Below the pieces are notes generated by a model. It was not told the DNA's origin, searched no databases, and saw only the letters and a program-made list of their open reading frames with translations. Positions 24,648 through 32,440 of a DNA stretch of 32,535 bases are shown in pieces. The DNA lies in NCBI GenBank assembly GCA_937885175.1, contig CAKZZO010000074.1, positions 1 to 32,535 of the forward strand, read 5' to 3'. The stretch is from an uncultured Treponema sp. Lineage in GTDB: Bacteria; Spirochaetota; Spirochaetia; Treponematales; Treponemataceae. The position numbers and the translations under genes are program-made. Within the stretch, counting starts at the first letter, position 1. Every line of letters begins with the position of its first letter.

Positions 24648-26145
24648 ACTTCTTCTTTGCGACAACTATTCCGCCCACCAGCAAGGCAAGCCCCACAAGC
24701 CAAGAAATGATACCGCTTGCAACAATACCAAGGCTTTGGGTAAAGCCTGCCACGATATAGGTAAGGAAGGAAACAGTCGCCACCGTGATGGCATAGGGTA
24801 ACTGGGTGGAAACATGGTTTACATGCTCACACTGAGCACCTGCGCTTGCCATAATCGTTGTATCGCTAATCGGAGAACAGTGGTCGCCCGCAACCGCACC
24901 CGCCATACAGGCAGAAATGGAGATGATGCGCAAGGGATTGTCCACAGCCGGAAAGACAGCAATGCAGATGGGAATGAGAATTCCAAAGGTGCCCCAACTG
25001 GTACCCGTTGCAAAGGCAAGGAAGGCGGCAATCACAAAGATAATGGCAGGCAGGAAATTCTGCAGGCCCTGGGCACTGTTTTCCACCATGCCAGCCACAT
25101 ACTTTGCCGCGTCCAGAGAATCGGTCATGGCCTTGAGCGTCCAGGCAAGCGTCAGAATCAGAATGGCGGGAACCATTGCCTTAAAGCCATCGGGCACACA
25201 GCCCATGCATTCCTTAAAGGAAAGCACACGGCGAATCAAAAAAACAGCAATCGTAAGAAGCAAGGCGGCAAAAGAGCCCAGCACAAGACCTACGGAAGCG
25301 TCAGAATTGGCAAATGCATCCACAAAATTTTTATGGTCTTCGCCGCTGGCAAAAAATCCGCCGGTATAAATCATGCCTATCGTACAGAGGACAATCAGGC
25401 TGACAATAGGAAATACCAGATCAAAGACCGTACCGCGGGCTGTAACTTTCTTGTCATCAGTTTCCAGCATATCTGCCCTGCTTTCCTCATAGTCTGCCAT
25501 GGGACCAAATTCAAACTGCATAAAGACGAGCAGGAACATCATGCCAATGGTGAAGAAGGCATAGAAGTTAAAGGGAATTGCCTTGCAGAAAAGAGCCAGG
25601 CCGTTCTCACCCTCGCTGACAAAGCCTGCCACCGCCGCAGCCCAGGAAGAAATGGGAGCGATGATACAGACGGGAGCGGCCGTTGCGTCAATGAGATAGG
25701 CCAGTTTTTCCCGGGAAACCTTGTATTTTTTGGTAATGGGGCGCATGACCGAGCCGACAGTAAGGCAGTTGAAGTAATCGTCGATGAAAATCAGAATTCC
25801 AAGGCAGATTGTCGCAACCTGTGCGCCCACCTTGCTCTTGATGTGCTTTTTTGCCCATTCGCCAAAAGCGGCGGAGCCACCCGCATTGTTCATAAGGGCA
25901 ACCATGATGCCCAGCACCACAAGGAATACCAGAATGCCTACGTTCCAGCTGTCTGAAAGCTGCTTAATCATGCCCTCGTTGAAGACATGGGTAAAAAAAC
26001 CGGTAAAGCCACTGCCTGCGTCAAATGCAAAGAAAGCACCACCGATTAAAATGCCAATGAAAAGCGATGAATACACTTCCTTAGTGATAAGGGCAAGTGC
26101 AATTGCCACAATCGGCGGCACCAAAGACCAGAATGTTCCTACCAT
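24634..26145 (-). CDS. nhaC: NhaC-family Na+/H+ antiporter
   Basis: Inner-membrane secondary transporter of 503 residues with about 11-12 membrane helices. Diagnostic stretches are LVPPIVAIALALITKEV at the N-terminus, IFIDDYFNCLTVGSVMRPI (119-137), then KYKVSREKLAYLIDATAAPV and IIAPISSWAA, and near the C-terminus GDHCSPISDTTIMASAGAQC. These fit the NhaC/YheL-type family that exchanges sodium (or a coupled organic acid) for protons. GGAG 8 nt before the ATG lies inside the last codons of the preceding short ORF, and the two are separated by 3 nt. The transcript probably begins far upstream at the methyltransferase promoter. Confidence 0.93.
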   Translation of the reverse strand: MVGTFWSLVPPIVAIALALITKEVYSSLFIGILIGGAFFAFDAGSGFTGFFTHVFNEGMIKQLSDSWNVGILVFLVVLGIMVALMNNAGGSAAFGEWAKKHIKSKVGAQVATICLGILIFIDDYFNCLTVGSVMRPITKKYKVSREKLAYLIDATAAPVCIIAPISSWAAAVAGFVSEGENGLALFCKAIPFNFYAFFTIGMMFLLVFMQFEFGPMADYEESRADMLETDDKKVTARGTVFDLVFPIVSLIVLCTIGMIYTGGFFASGEDHKNFVDAFANSDASVGLVLGSFAALLLTIAVFLIRRVLSFKECMGCVPDGFKAMVPAILILTLAWTLKAMTDSLDAAKYVAGMVENSAQGLQNFLPAIIFVIAAFLAFATGTSWGTFGILIPICIAVFPAVDNPLRIISISACMAGAVAGDHCSPISDTTIMASAGAQCEHVNHVSTQLPYAITVATVSFLTYIVAGFTQSLGIVASGIISWLVGLALLVGGIVVAKKKFAKK

Positions 26146-26148
26146 TTT

Positions 26149-26319
26149 TTATTCTCCTGCCTTTTTGAGCTTTGTAAAATCCGTTTTGAGCGGCTTTTCT
26201 ATGCCGTCGTTATCCAGTTTTTCAATAACCTTGATGGCATAGTTCAATTTATCCAATGAGCCTGCAGCACAATAGGTTTTTATCTGCCTAAGTGCATCCA
26301 ACACTTCCTTATTAGTCAT
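26149..26319 (-). CDS. Small conserved-looking protein of unknown function, between endonuclease and nhaC
   Basis: A 56-residue charged, helical protein (MTNKEVLDALRQIKTYCAAG ... KVIEKLDNDGIEKPLKTDFT). ATG 26319 has GGAGG 5 nt upstream, stronger than most genes here; a TTG at 26340 is open but has none. It overlaps the endonuclease stop by 8 nt and leads into nhaC with a 3-nt gap, so it is translationally linked on both sides. I see no helix-turn-helix, so it is not an obvious restriction-modification control protein. It has no membrane segment. Confidence 0.72.
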   Translation of the reverse strand: MTNKEVLDALRQIKTYCAAGSLDKLNYAIKVIEKLDNDGIEKPLKTDFTKLKKAGE

Positions 26320-27064
26320 AGCGACCTCCTTTTTTAACAATCGTTATCCAAGAACTGTCAAAGTGAATTTTGTCCAATATATCTTTTTTTTCAAGTTTTG
26401 GCGGCTGCTTTATAGTGAATTTCAAAGCATTTTTAGGAATTTCTGTATGAATAGTAAACTGTGATCCATGTGGTTGCCAAGTAAAACAAATCCTTTCATT
26501 CTTATCAAGTCCAATAAGATTACCGTTTTTATTTACAGTCCAATGATAATCAGTTGTCCTGTAGCGAAGGGTTTCTTCTTCAAACAGTGTATATGAAAGT
26601 AAATCATCACTACGAACTAAGATAGAAGTGCGTAACTGGCTGTAATGGTCATTTGCTATATTCACACGCTCATTCCAAATTCCTAAAACTGCTTCCCCAG
26701 TTTTTTGTACATCTTTATGTGGGTCTGTAATTCCGTAGGAATAATCTGGGGAACATCGTCCACTTATAAGACGAATATTCCTGGCTGAAAATGGGTCTGG
26801 ATTTTTCACTGTTTTCATAGACCAGCAATTTTTATCGAGTACCACATCTGCTATTCCAACTGGAGAGTCCAAATGAGTTCCCTTTATTGCTTGAGCAAAA
26901 GCATCTCCCCAGTCACTTCCACTTATATCAGTTCTTCCGATATATAAAAGATATACAAAATAGCCGCCTATTTCGTTTATTAAAGATTCCGGAAAGATAT
27001 TAAGCGGATATAACTCTTTTGTCGTAAGTTTCTTTGAATCCCTGAGTCTCGGATGTTGCTCCAT
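26312..27064 (-). CDS. Probable type II restriction endonuclease
   Basis: A 250-residue protein overlapping the end of a C5-cytosine methyltransferase gene by 65 nt, the usual position for the partner endonuclease. The likely catalytic core is PVGIADVVLDKNCWSMKTVK (68-87): Asp73 and Lys84 with Ser82 where the PD-(D/E)xK acidic residue would normally be. Other distinct stretches are GSDWGDAFAQAIKG, RLISGRCSPDYSYG and FTWQPHGSQFTIH. I cannot assign the recognition sequence. GGAG lies 8 nt before ATG 27064. The gene is AT-rich compared with its neighbours. Confidence 0.75.
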   Translation of the reverse strand: MEQHPRLRDSKKLTTKELYPLNIFPESLINEIGGYFVYLLYIGRTDISGSDWGDAFAQAIKGTHLDSPVGIADVVLDKNCWSMKTVKNPDPFSARNIRLISGRCSPDYSYGITDPHKDVQKTGEAVLGIWNERVNIANDHYSQLRTSILVRSDDLLSYTLFEEETLRYRTTDYHWTVNKNGNLIGLDKNERICFTWQPHGSQFTIHTEIPKNALKFTIKQPPKLEKKDILDKIHFDSSWITIVKKGGRYD

Positions 27065-27998
27065 TCTCTTTTCTCCGTAATATTGCGTCTATTTTTTTTG
27101 CTACCATTCGAATCATTGGAACGGCAACAGAATTGCCCGTCTGACGACGAATTTCTTGTACTGAAACTACTATTTTATAACTGTCGGGAAAGCCTTGTAA
27201 TCTAAGCAATTCCCTTGGTGTGAAACGTCTTTCTCCATTTACCAAGAGATAATTGTAGGATGCTCCTGTCCGCAAGGCACAAGAATAATCCAAAATTGAA
27301 ATATTACCCGATTTATTTTCATGCCACACAGATGGAAAGAACTTAATTTTATCGGTTGTAAAATCCAATCTTTTTTGCCTGATTTTTTCTGAAGCATAAA
27401 AGTTTGCAGGTATATTGCTTTCATCCTCCAAAACACTTGCTAAATTATATTCTTTTTTTTCAAAATCAAAATTAAATTTTTCAGAATCAGATTTATCTAA
27501 AAAACCGACAATTATAATCCGTTCTCGTTTTTGTGGAAGTCCGAAATCAAGTGCATTTAAAACTTGATATTTTACATGATACCCAAGATGAGAAAGTTTT
27601 TGAAGGATAACTTTAAAAGTATTTCCATGGTCGTGTGTTGTAAGTTGTTTTACGTTTTCCAATAAAATTGCTTTTGGCTTGTGATAAGCAAGGATTCTCT
27701 CAATTTCAAAAAACATTGTACCACGAGTGTCATTGAATCCTTGCATCTTTCCCATTATTGAAAATGCTTGGCATGGAAAACCTGCTAAAAGAATATCGTG
27801 AGGAGGAATGTCCTGCTCTTTGATTTTTGTTATATCGCCAGCGGGAATATCACCAAAATTTGCAGTGTATGTTTTGCAAGCGTTTTTATCCCATTCTGAG
27901 GAAAATACACATTTGTAACCAAGTTCGTCAAAAGGCAGTCGAATTCCACCGATTCCTGCAAATAAATCTATGAATTTTATGGACTTTGCGGTTTGCAT
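27000..27998 (-). CDS. DNA (cytosine-5-)-methyltransferase of a type II system
   Basis: Transfers a methyl group from SAM to C5 of cytosine in a short DNA site, protecting the host from the linked endonuclease. All main motifs are visible: I (FIDLFAGIGGIR), IV with catalytic Cys76 in GFPCQAFS, VI (LLENVKQL, 113-120), VIII (QKRERIIIVGF) and X (RQTGNSVAVP). The target recognition domain lies roughly between residues 190 and 270. Length is 332 aa. ATG 27998 has GGAGG 4-5 nt upstream; the longer reading from 28019 would place the start at the predicted transcription start. Strong AT bias suggests recent acquisition. Confidence 0.95.
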   Translation of the reverse strand: MQTAKSIKFIDLFAGIGGIRLPFDELGYKCVFSSEWDKNACKTYTANFGDIPAGDITKIKEQDIPPHDILLAGFPCQAFSIMGKMQGFNDTRGTMFFEIERILAYHKPKAILLENVKQLTTHDHGNTFKVILQKLSHLGYHVKYQVLNALDFGLPQKRERIIIVGFLDKSDSEKFNFDFEKKEYNLASVLEDESNIPANFYASEKIRQKRLDFTTDKIKFFPSVWHENKSGNISILDYSCALRTGASYNYLLVNGERRFTPRELLRLQGFPDSYKIVVSVQEIRRQTGNSVAVPMIRMVAKKIDAILRRKENGATSETQGFKETYDKRVISA

Positions 27999-28024
27999 TT
28001 TTCCTCCAAAGTAATTCATGCTAG

Positions 28025-28033
28025 ATTATATCA
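28025..28033 (-). promoter_or_regulatory. Extended -10 promoter of the restriction-modification genes
   Basis: TGA-TATAAT with the -10 at 28025-28030 and TG at 28032-28033; no good -35 (TGTAGA at 17 bp). The start near 28018 gives a leader of about 20 nt that contains the GGAGG ribosome site. Confidence 0.6.
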
Positions 28034-28048
28034 TATCTTATAATAAAT

Positions 28049-29125
28049 CTACAGAACACATCGCACTTTGTGCCCTGGGCTGATTTCCTTCCACGCAGGG
28101 ATTTGGCTGCGGCATTTTTCAGTCGCATGGGGGCAGCGGTGGGCAAAAGGACAGGCATGGAGATTTTCCAGCGTGGTTTTTACTTCGCCGCTTGCAGGAG
28201 CGCGGGCACTGCTTGAGTCTGCAAAAAGCAACTGGGTATAGGGATGGGCAGCCGTCTTGTACAAATCTGCGGCGGGGGCTTCTTCCACCAGCATGCCACG
28301 GTACATGACACCAATGGTATCGCAAAAGTAGCAGGAAACCCGCAAGTCATGGGCGATGAATAAAAATGAAATCCTCCGCTTTTCGCGAATTTCCTGCAAA
28401 AGATTGAGAATCTGACTTTGCACCGATACATCCAGCGCGCTTACCACTTCGTCACAGAACATGACTTCCGGCTGCATGATAAGAGCACGGGCTATGGAGA
28501 TTCTTTGCCGCTGGCCGCCAGAAAATTCAGACGGCTTTTTTTCCAAATCCAGCGGATCCAGACCAACTTCCTCCATGATGCGGGCTGCTTCTTCCCAGGC
28601 GGTCTTTTTGCCCGGCCAGAGGGTAGAATATTTGTAGCTTGCCGTAAGAATATTGAACACGGAAAGACGGGGATTTAAGGAGCGGGAAGGATCCTGAAAG
28701 ACATACTTGATTTTTTCCCGATAGGTGCGAAGCTGCTTATAGTTATAGAGAAGCATGTTCTGCCTTGACGCGCTAGGGATAGGAGCGGCGTCAGTTGCCG
28801 GATTGGCAGCGTAGCGTCGAGCCGGCAATGGAGCGGAAGCGGAACCGCGGATAGCCCGACCGCCGTCTGTCGGCGGGAGCGCCCGAACTTGTCCAGGGGT
28901 GTACCAGATTGCGCCACCATCGGCCTTGTACATGCGCACCAACATTCGCGCAGTGGTGGTCTTGCCGCAGCCAGATTCGCCTACCAGACCGTAGGTTTTG
29001 CCCCGCTCAATGCCAAAGGAAACATCGTTTACGGCGTAGACAAAATGATTCTGTCTGGCAAAAAAACCTGCATCCAGCGTAAAGCGTTTGGTCAGATGTT
29101 CGGCTTGAATGATAAAATCAGGCAT
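28049..29125 (-). CDS. Oligopeptide/dipeptide ABC transporter ATPase (OppF/DppF-like) with an in-frame insertion
   Basis: Second ATPase of an oligopeptide/dipeptide-type importer, 358 residues. Walker A GESGCGKT (49-56), Q-loop VFQDP (142-146), signature FSGGQRQR (201-208), Walker B VMFCDE (221-226) and the H-loop His259 are all intact. The C-terminal Cys-rich tail (CPFAHRCPHATEKC) is typical of this subfamily. Residues 76-122 are an extra Ala/Pro/Arg-rich block encoded by GC-rich palindromic DNA, absent from normal members, where GxIxY runs straight into the YNYKQLR segment. The start overlaps the end of the PRPP-synthetase-like gene by 8 nt. Confidence 0.9.
   Translation of the reverse strand: MPDFIIQAEHLTKRFTLDAGFFARQNHFVYAVNDVSFGIERGKTYGLVGESGCGKTTTARMLVRMYKADGGAIWYTPGQVRALPPTDGGRAIRGSASAPLPARRYAANPATDAAPIPSASRQNMLLYNYKQLRTYREKIKYVFQDPSRSLNPRLSVFNILTASYKYSTLWPGKKTAWEEAARIMEEVGLDPLDLEKKPSEFSGGQRQRISIARALIMQPEVMFCDEVVSALDVSVQSQILNLLQEIREKRRISFLFIAHDLRVSCYFCDTIGVMYRGMLVEEAPAADLYKTAAHPYTQLLFADSSSARAPASGEVKTTLENLHACPFAHRCPHATEKCRSQIPAWKEISPGHKVRCVL
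28760..28900. repeat. GC-rich palindromic element inserted in frame in the ABC ATPase gene
   Basis: About 141 bp, much richer in G+C than the rest of the gene. It contains a stem CCGCCG / CGGCGG with 5-nt loop (28860-28876), a stem TTGCCGG / CCGGCAA with 20-nt loop (28795-28828), and direct repeats GGAGCGG (28782-28788 and 28830-28836) flanking the second stem. The length is a multiple of three and has no stop in the gene's frame. Borders are approximate and set by protein alignment. No second copy is in this window. Confidence 0.7.
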
Positions 29126-30230
29126 TATGAGTGTTGTCTCCGCTTTTATTGTATAAATGCACCATGTCTTTGATTCGCTTTGCCGGACGAACCAGTTCCG
29201 ACATCGACTCTCCCTTGTTCATCGTGTCGATAATTGCCGCCATGTAGCGGTTTATGTTCACGGAGCAATACCAGGCCTTTTCCTTGAGTTCAGGCTTTTG
29301 GTAAACGAGATTGGTAGTAAATACGCGGTCAAAGACCCCTTCTTCATACGCCTTGTCAAATTTTTCAAGGCCGTTGGTAAAAAGACCGAACGTTGCAAAC
29401 ATGAGCACCCGCTTTGCCCCGCGGCTTTTCAGTTGCTTTGCCACATCAATCATACTGCCGCCTGAAGAAATCATGTCGTCAATAACGATGCAGTCCTTTC
29501 CCTCAACGGATTCGCCGCAAAAATCATGGGCGATAATGGGATTCATGCCGTCAACAATGGTGCTGTAATCCCGCCGTTTGTAAAACATGCCGATGTTCAC
29601 GCCAAAAATGGAAGCCATAAAGACAACCCTGTCTGTGGCTCCCTCGTCAGGAGAAATAAACATCATGTGGTCGCTGTCGATGGTTAAATCTTCGTATTCG
29701 GTAAGCAGTCTCTGGGTAAATTGCAGTGCAGGCGAGACATTTTCAAAGCCGCTCAGGGGGATGGCACACTGCATTCGGGGGTCATGGGCATCAAAAGTGA
29801 TGACTTCGTACACACCCATGTTTTCTAGTTCCTGAAGCATAACCGCACAGTCCAAGGATTCCCGCTGAATGCGACGGTGCTGACGGCTCTCATAGAGGAA
29901 AGGCATAATCACCGTGATTCGAGCAGCCTTGCCGTTACAGGCGGCAATAATGCGCTTTAGATCCTGAAAATGGTCGTCTGGCGACATGCGATTAACCGCT
30001 CCGTCCATTTTATAGGTGATTGACGGATTACACACGTCCACAAGGATATACAAGTCTCTGTCCCGCACGGATTCTTGCAGAATGCCTTTGGCCTCGCCAG
30101 AACCAAAACGCGGGCATTGGGCGGATATCAAAAAATGCTGTCCATTCCGCCATTCTGATAGAATCGAGTCGATTTTGTTCCCCATGTTTCGGGCAGATTC
30201 CAATGCGATAATTCCAAGTTTTCGTGTCAT
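29118..30230 (-). CDS. Ribose-phosphate pyrophosphokinase (PRPP synthetase) family protein
   Basis: Homologue of the enzyme making phosphoribosyl pyrophosphate from ribose 5-phosphate and ATP. Seen are MPFLYESRQHRRIQRE (catalytic loop region), the metal-binding TFDAHDP (145-151), SPDEGATDRV (193-202) and the PRPP-binding loop IVIDDMISSGGS (248-259). At 370 aa it is longer than the usual 310-320 aa, with an extended N-terminal region (LESARNMGNKIDSIL), so it may belong to an atypical branch. ATG 30230 overlaps the fused transporter gene as ATGA, with GAGGGAG 5-6 nt upstream; the longer start at 30293 lies inside that gene. Its place between two transporter genes is unusual. Confidence 0.88.
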   Translation of the reverse strand: MTRKLGIIALESARNMGNKIDSILSEWRNGQHFLISAQCPRFGSGEAKGILQESVRDRDLYILVDVCNPSITYKMDGAVNRMSPDDHFQDLKRIIAACNGKAARITVIMPFLYESRQHRRIQRESLDCAVMLQELENMGVYEVITFDAHDPRMQCAIPLSGFENVSPALQFTQRLLTEYEDLTIDSDHMMFISPDEGATDRVVFMASIFGVNIGMFYKRRDYSTIVDGMNPIIAHDFCGESVEGKDCIVIDDMISSGGSMIDVAKQLKSRGAKRVLMFATFGLFTNGLEKFDKAYEEGVFDRVFTTNLVYQKPELKEKAWYCSVNINRYMAAIIDTMNKGESMSELVRPAKRIKDMVHLYNKSGDNTHNA

Positions 30231-32353
30231 ATATGCTCCCTCATTTTGTAACATGCTATATTTTGCTTGCATGACTCTTGTGCATAGTGACACCGGGGGG
30301 CAAAAGGGCAGCCGGGTTCAGGATGAGCGGGATCGGTGACGCGGCCGGGAATGGAAATGAGTTTTTCCTTGCTGTAGTGGGTGCCGAATTTTGGGCTGGA
30401 GGCCAGCAAAGCCCGGGTATAGGGATGACGGGCGTGATGCATAATCTGGTCAGCGGAGCCTTTTTCCATGATGAGGCCACCGTACATAACCACAATATCG
30501 TCACAAAGTCCTGCCACAAGTTCAATGTTGTGGCTGATAAATATAATGGAAAGATTTCGTGTTTTGCGCAATTCTGCCAAAAGCCCCACAATCTGAGCCT
30601 GAATGGTTACGTCCAGAGCGGTGGTAGGTTCATCGGCAATCAAAAGCTGGCAGCCCTGAGCCAGGGCAAGGGCGATTCCGATACGCTGAAGCTGACCACC
30701 GGAAAACTGGTGGGGATAATTTTTTAGGCGGCGCCGGGGGTCAGGCAAGCCCACTTCGGTCAGGAGCTCCTCTGCCCTTTTGTCTGCCTCTTCACGACTG
30801 ATTTGTGGCTCCAGATTACGGAAAGTCTCAAAGAAAACGGAGCCCATGTTCTGGAGGGGGTCAAAGGAGCGGCCGGGTTCCTGAAAAATCAAGCCGATTT
30901 TCTTTCCGCGATAGGCCCGCATTTCTTTTTGGGAAAGGGCAGTAAGTTCGGTGCCGTCAAAGAAGATTTTTCCCTCGACGGTGGCATTGGAAGGATGCAA
31001 GGCAGGAATTGCCGTAGTTGTGACGGATTTACCGCTTCCTGATTCGCCTACGATGCCAAGGATTTGCCCCCGCTGCATGTCAAAGGAGACGCCCCGCACC
31101 GACTGAATGACCGTTTGTGTCGTACCCCGCAATACCGTGAAAGATACGCGAAGATTCTGGACGGAGAGAAAAGAGCCGGGGGAAGCAGCAGCCGATGACT
31201 CTTCCGAAGCAGTATTGGACACAGATGCAGAAGGTGCTTCTTTCTGTTGAATTCCCCGTTTTTTCTTCCAGGTAGAGAAAATAATATGGTAGGGGTCAAA
31301 ATAATCCCGCAGGGCATCGCCAATAAAGTTGAAGGCCAGCGTCGTTGCAAGCAAAAGCCAGACAGGAGTAAGGAGCCAGGGGAAGTTTTTGAGATTTGAA
31401 AGCGTAGAAATGTCCCGGTTAATCAGACTTCCCCAGCTGACGGCAGGATCGGCAATGCCAAGCCCCAAATAAGAAAGCGTTGTTTCGCTCATGATAAAGC
31501 CAGGAATGGCAAGGGTTGTTGAGACAATCAAAAGGCTTGTGGTCTGCGGAATGATGTGGGCAAAAATAATCACCGTGGATGGAATACCCTCCAGACCTGC
31601 GTCAAGGACAAATTCCTCCCGCTTGATTGCGTGAATCATGCCCCGTAAGGTTCGTGCCGTACCCGGCCAGCCCACAAGGGAAAGAATGACCGTGATGACC
31701 ATGTAGGCAGTGCCCGTATCCATCTTTGTGTTTAAAATGGAGCGGAGAAAGAGAATCAAGTAGAGGCTGGGGATAAGCATGAGGAATTCGCAGACCCGCA
31801 TGATGAACCAGTCAGGCTTTCCGCCATAATAGCCGGCAAGACCGCCAAAAAGAATGGCAAGCACCAGAGAAATCGCACTCGCCACAAAGCCAATGGTAAG
31901 GGAGATGCGGCTTCCGTAAACCATGCGGCTAAAAAGGTCTCGCCCCAGATTGTCCGCGCCAAAGAGGAAGACCGGGTAGATTTGTCCAGTGACTGCATCG
32001 GGCTTGGTGCCAAAAAGGTGGCGGCTGCAGGGAATGAGACCGAAGATTTTGTATTCCTCGCCTTTTACAAAAAATGAAATCTGGTGGTAAAATTCAGGTC
32101 CTTTGACTTTTGCATAGTGCCAGACAATCGGATTTATAACGCGGTATTCACGGGCTACCAGACCATTTGCCCCCTTTTTACCCAAGGAAAAGGCGATGTT
32201 TGAAGGATGGAAGGTATCTTCTTCAAAAGTACGCGTGGGCGTATAGGGGGCAAAAAAGGGTGCAAAAACCATGACCAGATACAGAACAAGCAGAACAAAA
32301 ACAGAGGTCATGGCAAGCGGTCGTGTCTTAAAGTATTGAAAGAGCCTAGTCAT
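30227..32353 (-). CDS. Fused ABC transporter permease (OppC/DppC-like) and ATPase (OppD/DppD-like)
   Basis: One 708-residue polypeptide carrying two normally separate subunits of an oligopeptide/dipeptide-type importer. Residues 1 to about 362 form the permease: a first helix (13-36), a 90-residue periplasmic segment, then five more helices and the EAA coupling loop (EFVLDAGLEGIPSTVIIFAHIIP). A Ser/Ala/Glu-rich linker spans about 363-393. Residues 394-708 are the ATPase: Walker A GESGSGKS (436-443), signature SGGQLQR (551-557), Walker B LLIADEP (570-576), H-loop His608 and the Cys-rich tail CPFAPRCHYAQESC. All ATPase motifs are intact. It heads the operon. No OppB-like permease or binding protein is visible. 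Confidence 0.93.
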   Translation of the reverse strand: MTRLFQYFKTRPLAMTSVFVLLVLYLVMVFAPFFAPYTPTRTFEEDTFHPSNIAFSLGKKGANGLVAREYRVINPIVWHYAKVKGPEFYHQISFFVKGEEYKIFGLIPCSRHLFGTKPDAVTGQIYPVFLFGADNLGRDLFSRMVYGSRISLTIGFVASAISLVLAILFGGLAGYYGGKPDWFIMRVCEFLMLIPSLYLILFLRSILNTKMDTGTAYMVITVILSLVGWPGTARTLRGMIHAIKREEFVLDAGLEGIPSTVIIFAHIIPQTTSLLIVSTTLAIPGFIMSETTLSYLGLGIADPAVSWGSLINRDISTLSNLKNFPWLLTPVWLLLATTLAFNFIGDALRDYFDPYHIIFSTWKKKRGIQQKEAPSASVSNTASEESSAAASPGSFLSVQNLRVSFTVLRGTTQTVIQSVRGVSFDMQRGQILGIVGESGSGKSVTTTAIPALHPSNATVEGKIFFDGTELTALSQKEMRAYRGKKIGLIFQEPGRSFDPLQNMGSVFFETFRNLEPQISREEADKRAEELLTEVGLPDPRRRLKNYPHQFSGGQLQRIGIALALAQGCQLLIADEPTTALDVTIQAQIVGLLAELRKTRNLSIIFISHNIELVAGLCDDIVVMYGGLIMEKGSADQIMHHARHPYTRALLASSPKFGTHYSKEKLISIPGRVTDPAHPEPGCPFAPRCHYAQESCKQNIACYKMREHI

Positions 32354-32373
32354 ACAGTTTTTCCAGACTCTTT

Positions 32374-32382
32374 AGTATACCA
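32374..32382 (-). promoter_or_regulatory. Extended -10 promoter of the ABC/PRPP operon
   Basis: TGG-TATACT with -10 at 32374-32379. The start is near 32367, about 14 nt before the ATG. No convincing -35. The ribosome site is weak (TGGAAA). Confidence 0.55.
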
Positions 32383-32412
32383 TATCTTGCAAGAAAAAGC
32401 ACTACTTCCATC

Positions 32413-32440
32413 ATGGCAAACGCATTATGGCAAACGCATT
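32413..32440. repeat. Tandem 14-bp direct repeat upstream of the ABC operon
   Basis: Two perfect adjacent copies of ATGGCAAACGCATT (32413-32426 and 32427-32440). It lies 34-61 bp upstream of the predicted -10, where an activator would bind. It could also be a slippage duplication. The remaining bases to 32535 hold no gene I can support. Confidence 0.7.

Noticed and set aside
24814..25956. A 380-codon open frame on the plus strand.
   Set aside because: It is opposite the well-conserved nhaC gene, and its translation is a low-complexity mix of Gly, His, Lys and Asn typical of reading a membrane protein gene backwards.
28049..29125. A frameshift or gene fusion to explain the odd block in the ABC ATPase.
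   Set aside because: The frame is open on both sides, the block is a multiple of three, and all motifs before and after it are intact, so an in-frame insertion fits better.
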